Positions 40,775-48,155 of a stretch of 49,956 nucleotides of DNA are shown here, piece after piece. Origin of the DNA: Rhodovastum atsumiense (GTDB taxonomy: Bacteria > Pseudomonadota > Alphaproteobacteria > Acetobacterales > Acetobacteraceae); contig JAMFSE010000093.1 of assembly GCA_026225115.1 (NCBI GenBank), positions 1 through 49,956 of the forward strand. Reading direction: 5' to 3'. The number at the start of each line of letters is the position of its first letter. The first letter of the stretch is position 1. A model generated the notes under the pieces. The model worked only from the letters and a program-made list of their open reading frames with translations, was not told the DNA's origin and searched no databases. Both the position numbers and the translations under genes were made by a program.

Positions 40775-41700
40775 CACGCCGACATGGATATTCCCGCGGC
40801 CTGGCGGCCGGCGTTGAACAGCGTGATCAGAAACTCACGCTCGGTGTTCATCTTGGAAATCAGCGGATGCGCGGCAAGCGCGGTATCGGCCGAAATATCC
40901 TGCAACCGAACCGATCTCGGCAGCGCCAGCAGCTCGGCATCCAGTGGCGCCTGAAAGGCGATTTCATGCAGCCGGTGCACGATATCGGCCGTGGTATTGG
41001 GCACGCCCTTGCGCATGCGCGGCTGAGCGCGGATCAGCACCAGCCGGTCCGGCTTCAGCGCCAGCACCGGACGCAGCGCCGGGTTACAGGAATAGCCGCC
41101 ATCCCAGTAATGCCGGCCATTGATATTCACCGCCGGAAACATCATCGGTATGCAGCATGAAGCGAGCAATACATCGACGCTCATTTCGGCATTATTAAAA
41201 ATCCGCGCCTCGCCGGATTCCACATCGGTTGCCGCAATGAAAAGCCGCGGCGCCTCGGGGCTGCGAATGGCGTCCATATCGAGCAGCGATTCCAGCAGCG
41301 GCTCCAGCGGATTCTGCCCGAACGGGTTCAACTGCCCGGGGCTGAACATGCGCAGCACGTTGGTCAAGCCCTGCCATGCAATTTCATTGCCGAACTCGCG
41401 GGTTTTATCCCAGCCCCATAGCCAGTCCATGGAAGCGCTGGCCGGCCCGAAAACATTGGCGGCGGCAACGCTTTCCCATAATCTGCGGACCTCGGCGCGC
41501 GCCCCATCGGGCCCGTTATGCACGAAACCCTGCACCGCCATCGCCGCGATCATGGCGCCGGAGGAGACCCCCGTCACGGCGCCGAAGCTCAGCCCATCCT
41601 CAATCAACCGGTCGAGCGCGCCCCAAGCGAAAGCGCCATGCGCCCCGCCGCCCTGAATGGCCAGTACGGTACGGTTCTCAATCGTATTGGCTTGCGACAT
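40774..41700 (-). CDS. patatin-like phospholipase
   Basis: 308 residues. Lipid acyl hydrolase with a Ser-Asp dyad: oxyanion-hole motif GGGAHG (17-22), nucleophile Ser46 in GVSSG, and Asp200 in DGGY. No signal peptide is obvious, so it probably acts in the cytoplasm or at the inner membrane face. I chose the ATG at 41700 (MSQANTIENRTVLAIQGGG). The frame extends far upstream, but that part is antisense to mtnP. It is translationally coupled to the downstream histidine kinase and divergent from mtnP. Confidence 0.9.
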   Translation of the reverse strand: MSQANTIENRTVLAIQGGGAHGAFAWGALDRLIEDGLSFGAVTGVSSGAMIAAMAVQGFVHNGPDGARAEVRRLWESVAAANVFGPASASMDWLWGWDKTREFGNEIAWQGLTNVLRMFSPGQLNPFGQNPLEPLLESLLDMDAIRSPEAPRLFIAATDVESGEARIFNNAEMSVDVLLASCCIPMMFPAVNINGRHYWDGGYSCNPALRPVLALKPDRLVLIRAQPRMRKGVPNTTADIVHRLHEIAFQAPLDAELLALPRSVRLQDISADTALAAHPLISKMNTEREFLITLFNAGRQAAGISMSA

Positions 41701-41763
41701 AGGGACAAGCTGCACGTTGCGGCGCGTCGCGGCAAGCTTGTAGTGGTTGACCGTAAACCTTAA

Positions 41764-41784
41764 CCGGGGCTTAGGGTGCCCCGG
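41764..41784 (+). promoter_or_regulatory. hairpin in the mtnP leader
   Basis: CCGGGGC (41764-41770) pairs with GCCCCGG (41778-41784) around a 7-base loop. It ends 11 bases before the GAGGA ribosome binding site (41796-41800) of mtnP. A TTGACC at 41747-41752 could be its -35, in which case the hairpin would lie near the transcript start. It could modulate translation or stability; it does not look like a known SAM riboswitch. Confidence 0.3.
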
Positions 41785-41808
41785 GCAACATCTTCGAGGA
41801 TATGCAAC

Positions 41809-42699
41809 ATGACGGAAACGCAGACGGAAACAGTAACGCCGGTTATCGGCATTCTCGGCGGCTCCGGACTGTACAATATCGAAGGCCTTGAGGACACCGC
41901 ATGGGAAAAGATCGGGACCCCCTGGGGCGATCCTTCCGACGCCCTGTTGATCGGCAAATTCCAGGGCACCAAGGTGGTGTTTCTGCCGCGCCACGGCCGC
42001 GGCCATAAAACCTCTCCAAGCGGGCTGAACTACCGCGCCAATATCCACGCCTTGAAAAGCGTCGGCGTGACGGATTTGATCTCGCTGTCGGCCGTCGGCA
42101 GCCTGAAGGAAGAACTGCCGCCGGGCCATTTCGTCATCGTCGACCAGTTTATCGACCGCAGCTTCGCCCGCGAGAAATCCTTCTTCGGGAATGGCTGCGT
42201 CGCCCATGTCTCGATGGCCCACCCGGTCTGCGCGCGCCTCGGCGACGCGCTGGAAGCCTCGGCCACCGAACTCGGCCTGCCGGTCACCCGCGGCGGCACC
42301 TATCTCGTCATGGAAGGCCCGCAATTCTCAACTTTGGCGGAAAGCAATCTGTACCGCAGCTGGGGCTGCTCAGTCATCGGCATGACCAACATGCCGGAAG
42401 CCAAACTCGCCCGCGAAGCGGAAATCAACTACGCAACCGTCGCCATGGTCACCGATTACGACTGCTGGCACGAAGACCATGACGCCGTCACCGTCGATGT
42501 CGTCGTCAAAGTCCTGTTCGACAACGCCGACAAAGCCCGCAACCTGGTCAAAACCCTGATCCCCAAACTGGGCGCGCCGCGCGCCATCTGCACCTCCGGC
42601 TGCGACCGCGCATTGGAATACGCACTGATTACGGCTCCAGAAGCACGCGACCCCGAGGTTTTGAGAAAGCTGAGCGTAGTGGCAGGTAGAGTATTATAA
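41809..42699 (+). CDS. mtnP: S-methyl-5'-thioadenosine phosphorylase
   Basis: 296 residues. Splits methylthioadenosine, a by-product of polyamine synthesis, into adenine and methylthioribose-1-phosphate for methionine salvage. Motifs: GILGGSGLYNI, PRHGRGHKTSPSGLNYRANI (phosphate site), MEGPQFSTLAES, and GMTNMPEAKLAREAEINYATVAMVTDYDCW, the last typical of MTA phosphorylases. I chose the ATG at 41809 because GAGGA lies eight bases upstream; an ATG 11 codons earlier lacks support. Followed by repeat copy 3. Confidence 0.94.
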   Translation: MTETQTETVTPVIGILGGSGLYNIEGLEDTAWEKIGTPWGDPSDALLIGKFQGTKVVFLPRHGRGHKTSPSGLNYRANIHALKSVGVTDLISLSAVGSLKEELPPGHFVIVDQFIDRSFAREKSFFGNGCVAHVSMAHPVCARLGDALEASATELGLPVTRGGTYLVMEGPQFSTLAESNLYRSWGCSVIGMTNMPEAKLAREAEINYATVAMVTDYDCWHEDHDAVTVDVVVKVLFDNADKARNLVKTLIPKLGAPRAICTSGCDRALEYALITAPEARDPEVLRKLSVVAGRVL

Positions 42700-42834
42700 A
42701 GTAACTTCTTTTTTGAAAAAAAAGAAACAAAAAACTTTTATGAATCTGGGGCATGGGCTGTGGCGATGCCAGCGCCCATGCGCAGATTAAAGAAGTTTTT
42801 TTGGTTCTTTTTGTTCACAAAAAGAACTGCTTAC
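42700..42834. repeat. dispersed palindromic element, copy 3 (also a bidirectional terminator)
   Basis: Left hairpin: TTCTTTTTT (42706-42714) with AAAAAAGAA (42718-42726). Right hairpin: GTTCTTTTTG (42804-42813), loop TTCA, CAAAAAGAAC (42818-42827), with the same stem sequence type as the left arm of copy 1 read on the other strand. The centre is a near-perfect stem: a GCATGGGC half at 42750-42758 pairs with GCCCATGC at 42774-42781, with TGGC/GCCA inside. Lies between convergent mtnP and desaturase genes. Confidence 0.8.
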
Positions 42835-42841
42835 CTTTTTC

Positions 42842-43879
42842 TTATTTCGGGTAAGGCACCATGCGATGGGCGTCTTCGTCCCAGAGCGTGAAGCTTTGGG
42901 CTTTCAATGCGCTGCGGAATGTCAGGGTGGTCACGGGCGCCATCGTCTGCTCGCAGGCTTCGTGGCAATCCACCAGCCGGTAGCTCGGGACCGATGGGCG
43001 CAGATGGTGGACGTGGTGGGTGCCGATATCGGCGCTGAACCAGCGGAACAGCCGAGGCAATTTGAGGTAGGACGTACCGTGCAGCGCGGCGTTGGCCGGG
43101 CTCCAGTCGTCGTTGTTGAACCATTCCGATTGCTCGAACCGGTGCTGCACCGAAAACAGCCAGATACCGATAATCGCGGCAAGCATCGTGGATGGCAGAT
43201 GCACCAGCAGTACGGTCTTGATGCCGAAAAAATGGATCAGGCTGCCAAATAGCAGCAGCAGAACGACGTCCAGAGCAAAGGCGCTGCGCCGCTCGGCCTT
43301 GAATGATTTGGGCGTATCATAGGGATAGCGATACACCAGCAGAAAAACCACCGGCGGCATCAGTAGATGAATAATCACCGCGTGATGGGTGAAGCGGTAG
43401 AGCCATCGGCCGAGCGGGGTCAGTTTCTTATATTCGGCGACCGTCATGCTGTCGGTATAGAATTCCGAGGCAACGCCGCGGCGTTGCAGATTGTTCCATA
43501 CGCCGTGGTGGCCGGCGTGGATCCGCCGCCAATAGACAAAAGGCGTCCAGGTCACCAGGCTGCAGGCCCGGCCGAGTGCGGTATTCTGCTTGCGCGTGCG
43601 GAAAAAAGAATTGTGCCCGGCGTCGTGCTGAAACACGAAAACGCGCACGATCAGCCCGCTCAATGGAATCGCCAGCATCAAGGTCAGCCATACCGAAATT
43701 TTTGCGGTCACATACATCGCGGCCGTCAACAGGATGTAGGCGCCGAAGGTCGAGGCGGCGAGCCAGATTGCGCGCCCCTGCTGCGCGGACTGGAAGCTCC
43801 GCAAGATTGTGTGCTCGGCGGCGTTGGCGGCATAGGGTGCCGTCGTCGAGATATGTGACAAGCGGGGAACATCCTTCAA
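42842..43879 (-). CDS. membrane fatty acid desaturase
   Basis: 345 residues. Di-iron membrane desaturase with the three histidine boxes HDAGH (85-89), HAGHH (121-125) and HHVHH (288-292), and four or more hydrophobic helices (~40-60, 65-82, 165-183, 202-240). It introduces a double bond into membrane acyl chains; the position is not readable, although the pattern resembles omega-6/delta-12-type enzymes. No ATG is available. TTG at 43879 is used here, while TTG at 43861, which has AAGGA about ten bases upstream, is an alternative. Confidence 0.87.
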   Translation of the reverse strand: MKDVPRLSHISTTAPYAANAAEHTILRSFQSAQQGRAIWLAASTFGAYILLTAAMYVTAKISVWLTLMLAIPLSGLIVRVFVFQHDAGHNSFFRTRKQNTALGRACSLVTWTPFVYWRRIHAGHHGVWNNLQRRGVASEFYTDSMTVAEYKKLTPLGRWLYRFTHHAVIIHLLMPPVVFLLVYRYPYDTPKSFKAERRSAFALDVVLLLLFGSLIHFFGIKTVLLVHLPSTMLAAIIGIWLFSVQHRFEQSEWFNNDDWSPANAALHGTSYLKLPRLFRWFSADIGTHHVHHLRPSVPSYRLVDCHEACEQTMAPVTTLTFRSALKAQSFTLWDEDAHRMVPYPK

Positions 43880-43941
43880 AGATTCCCGGATCTGGCGATC
43901 CTTAGAGGGAATATGGAATAAAATTTACAAAAAGTCGATTT

Positions 43942-43968
43942 ACCGGCTAATCTTGCAATTTAACCGGC
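43942..43968 (-). terminator. terminator overlapping the end of davB
   Basis: On the minus strand GCCGGTTAA (43968-43960) pairs with TTAGCCGGT (43950-43942) through seven Watson-Crick and two G-U pairs around a 9-base loop. It is followed by AAATCGACTTTTTG. The davB TAG stop (43949-43947) lies in the right half of the stem. This would end the davA-davB transcript before the desaturase gene. Confidence 0.5.
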
Positions 43969-45596
43969 TGCAGCGTGTCCCAGGCATTGATGGCATCGGG
44001 GTTATCCGGGGCGCTGGTGCCGCCCAGATGACGGATGGTGCCGGCGACCGCGTTCAGCGCCGTGGTAACCGCGCCCTCGGCCCAGCCGGCGGTCCAGGAA
44101 ATATCGTCGCCGGCGAGGAAAATGCCGCGCTGATGGGTGGGCAGCTTGTCCTGCACAAAATGGCTGAACAGCCGCCGCTGGTAGCGGTAATGGCCCGGCA
44201 GGTTGGCCTTGAACGCGCCCATGAAATTCGGATCGGATTCCCAGGACACGGTGATCGGCGAGCCGATGATATGTTCGGAGATATTGAGCTTCGGGTAGAT
44301 CTGTTTCAGCGAATGCAGCATCAGCCGCACCCGCTCATCCAACGGCAGCGAGATCCATTTCATCGCGTCGTCATTCCAGGTGTAGGACAGGCAGATAACG
44401 CCGCGCTTGCCCGCGCCGTTATCCATCAGATAGGTGCCGCGCGTCATCCGGTCGGACAGCGTCATGCTCATCACGTCACGGCCGCTTACGGGGTCGGTAT
44501 CATGCCAGAACGGCCGGTCCACCATGACAAAGGTTTTGGAGGACTGCATGTAATGGCTGCGCTCCATCGCCATCCACAGCTCATGATCGAACAGCGATTC
44601 CGCGCAATCGATCCGCGCCGAGAGCAGCCAGACCTGGGTGGTGACAATGGCCGCGGCAAATTCATTGCGATTTCCGTAGCGATCGGTGATGGCGATTTTG
44701 TGATCCGCGCCGGGCGCGATGCGCGTCACCCCCGGCCGCGGCGTGTTGCCGTGCAATGATGCGAGGCTGGTTCCGGCCGGCCAGTGGACGCAACCCTCCG
44801 GCGCATGTTCCCACAGCCGGCGCGGCAATCGTTCAACGCCGCCCACGACCGATTGGTGATTATCCTCAGCACCGGTTGCAACCACCCGCAGGATTTCGAG
44901 AATGCTGTTGGGATAATCGGTATCCCAGCCGCCGGTGCCAAATCCGACCTGGCCGAAAATCTCCCGGGCCCGGAAACCGAGGCGCTTGAACGCCGCAGAT
45001 TTTGAAATGAAGCCGTAAAAACTCTCCTCATCCAGCCGTGCGACCAGCGGATTCCAGATGGATTTTATCGCATTCGGGTTGCGGGCGAGAATGGCCGCCT
45101 GCAGCGCCGCAAAATGCGCGCCTTCATCCAGCGCCGCCTGCCAGGCGAGCTCGACATCCTGGAACACCACCGGCAGATCCGTATGGCGGCGGGCGTAGTA
45201 TTCCTGCCCGCCGAGCTCGATCAGCGTCGAATGCGCCGCCGGCGTCAGCGGATTTGGGAAATCGACGGTCTGCAGACCAACCTTGTCCAGATAGTGGAAC
45301 AGGCAGGTGGAGGAAGGCGGAAACCGCATGGCGCCGAGTTCCGCGAAAGCGCCGTCGCCATCCTTGAACGGCTCCGAGCGCATTCTGCCGCCGATACGGT
45401 CAGCTTCATAAATCTGCGGGCGCAGGCCAAGCTTCATCAGCTCATAGGCGCTAACAATGCCGGCGATGCCGGCGCCGATGATCGCGACTTCGGTGCCATG
45501 CATGGCCGGCGGTAGGTGGCCGAGGCCCGCCGGGTTTTTCAGGAAATCGTCATAGGCGAACGGAAAGTCCGGCCCGAACATGGTGACCTTGCGCAT
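43947..45596 (-). CDS. davB: L-lysine 2-monooxygenase (flavin amine oxidase family)
   Basis: 549 residues. Oxidative decarboxylation of L-lysine to 5-aminovaleramide. The N-terminus MFGPDFPFAYDDFLKNPAG, the FAD motif GAGIAG (41-46) with Glu64, ELGAMRFPPSS, FGQVGFGTGGWDTDYPN, SSKTFVMVDRPFWHD and AGDDISWTAGWAEGAV closely follow my recollection of Pseudomonas DavB. Tryptophan 2-monooxygenase (IaaM) is a relative and the main alternative. The downstream-acting amidase gene davA lies immediately upstream and overlaps by one base (TGATG), which supports the lysine assignment. A GTG one codon earlier is possible. Confidence 0.88.
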   Translation of the reverse strand: MRKVTMFGPDFPFAYDDFLKNPAGLGHLPPAMHGTEVAIIGAGIAGIVSAYELMKLGLRPQIYEADRIGGRMRSEPFKDGDGAFAELGAMRFPPSSTCLFHYLDKVGLQTVDFPNPLTPAAHSTLIELGGQEYYARRHTDLPVVFQDVELAWQAALDEGAHFAALQAAILARNPNAIKSIWNPLVARLDEESFYGFISKSAAFKRLGFRAREIFGQVGFGTGGWDTDYPNSILEILRVVATGAEDNHQSVVGGVERLPRRLWEHAPEGCVHWPAGTSLASLHGNTPRPGVTRIAPGADHKIAITDRYGNRNEFAAAIVTTQVWLLSARIDCAESLFDHELWMAMERSHYMQSSKTFVMVDRPFWHDTDPVSGRDVMSMTLSDRMTRGTYLMDNGAGKRGVICLSYTWNDDAMKWISLPLDERVRLMLHSLKQIYPKLNISEHIIGSPITVSWESDPNFMGAFKANLPGHYRYQRRLFSHFVQDKLPTHQRGIFLAGDDISWTAGWAEGAVTTALNAVAGTIRHLGGTSAPDNPDAINAWDTLQPVKLQD

Positions 45597-46384
45597 CACC
45601 CAGAAATGGGTGCGTAGAGCTCGGGGCGGCGGTCATGAATAAGGGGGTCGACCTGCCGCACGGATGCGTGGTGGGTCTTGTCGGCCGTGGCGTAGATCAG
45701 TTCCTCGCCGGTGCCGGCGGCGGCGAGAACCGCGCCATCCGGACCGCAGATGGAGGACAGGCCGACATAATTCAGCCCGTCATCCGAGCCCGAGTGGTTG
45801 GCATAGGCGACATACAGCTGGTTTTCATAGGCGCGGGTCGGGATCAGCAGTTTCGCAACCTGGGTATAGGGTTCCATCTGCGCCGTCGGGATCAGCAGAA
45901 TATCCGCGCCGGCCAGCGCCAGCACGCGCGCCGGCTCCGGGAACTCGATATCGTAGCAAATCAGCAAGCCGATTTTAAAGCCGCCCAGCTTGGTGACCGA
46001 CAGCTGATCGCCGACCGATTTGAACATTTCGCGGTCGAGATCGCCGAATAGATGGGTTTTCCGGTAGTTGAGCAATATCTCCCCATCCGGCCCGATCATG
46101 ACCGCGGCATTGGCGACCTGGCCGCCGACCCGCTCCGGATAGCCGAATACCAAAGCGATATGATTGGCCTTGGCGATGCTCTGCGCCTGGCCGAGTGATT
46201 CCAGGGTCAAAGCCTGCGCGCGTGCGGCTTCCGGACCGATATTATAGCCGGACAGGTACATTTCCGGCAGCAGGAGGATATCAGCGCCATTGGCGGCGGC
46301 CTCGGCGGCCTTCTGCGCCATCAATTCAAAGGCGGCTTCGACATTGTTGATGCGGCCGGGACCTTGATAAAGCGCTATCTTCAT
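45596..46384 (-). CDS. davA: 5-aminovaleramide amidohydrolase (nitrilase superfamily)
   Basis: 262 residues. Carbon-nitrogen hydrolase expected to convert 5-aminovaleramide to 5-aminovalerate and ammonia. The nitrilase catalytic triad reads Glu41 (LLPEMYLSGYNIG), Lys109 (NYRKTHLFGDLD) and Cys143 (LLICYDIEFPE). The flanking sequences resemble Pseudomonas DavA along the full length. First gene of the davA-davB pair and divergent from the AI-2E transporter gene. The later steps (davT, davD) are not in the window. Confidence 0.88.
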   Translation of the reverse strand: MKIALYQGPGRINNVEAAFELMAQKAAEAAANGADILLLPEMYLSGYNIGPEAARAQALTLESLGQAQSIAKANHIALVFGYPERVGGQVANAAVMIGPDGEILLNYRKTHLFGDLDREMFKSVGDQLSVTKLGGFKIGLLICYDIEFPEPARVLALAGADILLIPTAQMEPYTQVAKLLIPTRAYENQLYVAYANHSGSDDGLNYVGLSSICGPDGAVLAAAGTGEELIYATADKTHHASVRQVDPLIHDRRPELYAPISG

Positions 46385-46496
46385 GGGCGGACCCTAGTTT
46401 GAAAACGCCGCGCCATCAACGCGGGGGATGCTTTTTTGCCCAACATGCCCCAGATGGGGGTGACGCGCCCATAAAAGGGCGAGCGGGAGAGCTTGC

Positions 46497-47636
46497 ATGA
46501 CGATGGATACGGAAGACGCGCCAGCCGGGACATGGGTGCGGCATGATACGTCTGGAATTTCGCCACAGCAGAAATACACCAATCTGATCGCCGCTCTGCT
46601 GCTGTTTATTGCCGGCATATTCACGTTGAAGGAGTTCTTGCCCGCTTTGGCCTGGGCCGCGGTATTCGGCATCGCCTTGCTGCCGTGGTTTCGAAGGCTG
46701 GCCATTCGCTGGCCGCAGCATAAGCGGAATTTATTGCCCAGCCTGTTCATTCTGGGCGTGGTCCTGGTTTTTGTGCTGCCGCTGGTGATGATCGCGGTGC
46801 CGCTGGCAGAAGATTTTCACGATGCAAGGCAATGGGTGACCCAGGCCCAGCAGAACGGCGTGACCCCCCCGCCGATGCTGGAAAACCTGCCGGATGGCGC
46901 CAAATTAACCGAGATATGGGAGGACAATATCGGCCAGCCGGGGCAGATTTCCACGATTACCCACGGCGCCATCCATGGCGGCGGCGCCAAGGTCGCCAGG
47001 CGCATCGGCGCCGAGACCATCCATCGGTTCGTGCTGCTCGGCTTCATGCTGCTCGGACTTTTCTTCCTGCTGCGCGATGCGGATAATGTGGTGGAACAAT
47101 TGCAGGTCGGCAGCCGGCGGGCCTTTGGCGATGCCGGCGAGGATATCGGCCGGCAACTCATCAGCTCCGTACACGGCACGGTAAACGGGCTGGTCCTGGT
47201 GGGGCTGGGCGAGGGATTGCTGCTGGGCATGGCCTATGTCGTGGCCGGCGTGCCGGATGCCGCCCTATTCGGATTGCTGACGGGAATTCTGGCGATGGTG
47301 CCTTACGGCGCCACGGTCGCCGTGCTGGCGGTGGGCGGCATATTGATGATCACCGGCAATACCATCGGCGCCGTGATCATCATCGTCGCCGGCGCGGTGG
47401 TGGCGTTTATCGCCGACCATTTCATCCGGCCAGTACTGATCGGCGGCGCAACCCGGCTGCCATTTATCTGGGTGCTGCTGGGTATTCTAGGCGGCGTCAG
47501 CAGCTGGGGATTGCTCGGGCTGTTTCTCGGCCCCGCGATCATGGCGGCTTTGATGCTGCTCTGGCGCGAATGGATCGGCTCGCAAAAAGGCCCGATCAAT
47601 CCAGGGCCGGAGGAGATGGAGGCGGCGGAAGGCTGA
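46497..47636 (+). CDS. AI-2E family transporter
   Basis: 379 residues with about eight helices. The family is represented by TqsA and PerM; some members export autoinducer-2, but others act as ion antiporters or have unknown cargo, so the function is open. Recognisable parts are the paired N-terminal helices (LIAALLLFIAGIFTLKEFL, LPSLFILGVVLVFVLPLV), an extramembrane segment (~100-170), and the C-terminal VPYGATVAVLAVGGI and HFIRPVLIGGATRLPFIWVLLGILGG. GGGAG lies before the ATG. Confidence 0.85.
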   Translation: MTMDTEDAPAGTWVRHDTSGISPQQKYTNLIAALLLFIAGIFTLKEFLPALAWAAVFGIALLPWFRRLAIRWPQHKRNLLPSLFILGVVLVFVLPLVMIAVPLAEDFHDARQWVTQAQQNGVTPPPMLENLPDGAKLTEIWEDNIGQPGQISTITHGAIHGGGAKVARRIGAETIHRFVLLGFMLLGLFFLLRDADNVVEQLQVGSRRAFGDAGEDIGRQLISSVHGTVNGLVLVGLGEGLLLGMAYVVAGVPDAALFGLLTGILAMVPYGATVAVLAVGGILMITGNTIGAVIIIVAGAVVAFIADHFIRPVLIGGATRLPFIWVLLGILGGVSSWGLLGLFLGPAIMAALMLLWREWIGSQKGPINPGPEEMEAAEG

Positions 47637-47982
47637 TCGGGGCGATCGATTTTCTGGAGTCGCCGTACCAGCGCGCGGTTGTATAAATCATAAAAGCAAG
47701 CGCGATCCAGGAAACGCCCTTGGCCAAAACCATGACCCCGAACAGCATCCAGAAGCCGCCGAAAAAACTCAGCAGGTAATCCAGGCTGCGGGTGGTGATC
47801 GAAGGATAACGCTCAAAGAAACCGAAATAGCTGGCGTAGATAATATAGGTGCGAACGCTGATGAAACCGAGATAGATCAGCGCCGCCAAACAGAGTTGCT
47901 TGCGAAAACGCGTCTCGGAATAAAACAGACCGTGGATTAAAAATACGACGGTGAGCAGATCGATAACAAGGCACACATGCAT
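47596..47982 (-). CDS. small membrane protein of unknown function
   Basis: 128 residues, not recognised. Four hydrophobic segments (~4-20, 29-50, 70-90, 90-104) and a Pro-rich C-terminal tail (LPPPPSPPALD). The coding 3' end overlaps the 3' end of the AI-2E transporter gene by 41 bases on the opposite strand, so the tail is constrained by both frames. Codon use looks normal for the window, and the protein has a clean charge distribution outside the helices. Repeat copy 4 lies directly upstream. Confidence 0.6.
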   Translation of the reverse strand: MHVCLVIDLLTVVFLIHGLFYSETRFRKQLCLAALIYLGFISVRTYIIYASYFGFFERYPSITTRSLDYLLSFFGGFWMLFGVMVLAKGVSWIALAFMIYTTARWYGDSRKSIAPISLPPPPSPPALD

Positions 47983-47985
47983 TGA

Positions 47986-48147
47986 TCAAAAGCTCCGAGC
48001 CAAGCGGTCGCTTTTTGAAAAAAGGTCCGCAAAAACTTTGTTACTCTGGGCCATGGGCGTTGGCCGAGCCACAGCCCATGGCCCAGCATAAAAAGTCTTT
48101 TTGCATGCGGACGGCTAGTCCTTTTTCTTCAGAAAAAAAAGTGCTTG
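47986..48147. repeat. dispersed palindromic element, copy 4
   Basis: The best-preserved centre: CTGGGCCATGGGC (48046-48058) pairs perfectly with GCCCATGGCCCAG (48074-48086), and TGGC/GCCA pairs inside the loop. The left hairpin (48005-48029) is degenerate. The right hairpin CTTTTTC-TTCA-GAAAAAAAAG (48121-48141) is intact apart from one extra A. Relative to copy 2, about 14 extra bases separate the AAAAAGTCTTTTTGC box from the right hairpin. Lies after ychF and before the small membrane protein gene, both on the minus strand. Confidence 0.75.
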
Positions 48148-48155
48148 CCTTGCGT

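Noticed and set aside
41701-42324. Long N-terminal extension of the patatin gene
   Set aside because: It is antisense to the 5' half of mtnP and lacks protein character; the GGGxxG motif is close behind the ATG at 41700 as the family expects.
43947-46384. Auxin synthesis pair (IaaM/IaaH)
   Set aside because: The monooxygenase resembles DavB more than IaaM across its length, and the hydrolase is a nitrilase-fold enzyme, not the amidase-signature IaaH.
33467-48147. Insertion sequences or a composite transposon bounded by the repeats
   Set aside because: No transposase gene lies in or between the copies, the intervening genes are housekeeping, and the copies are ~140 bases with diverged sequence. 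A non-autonomous mobile element remains possible.
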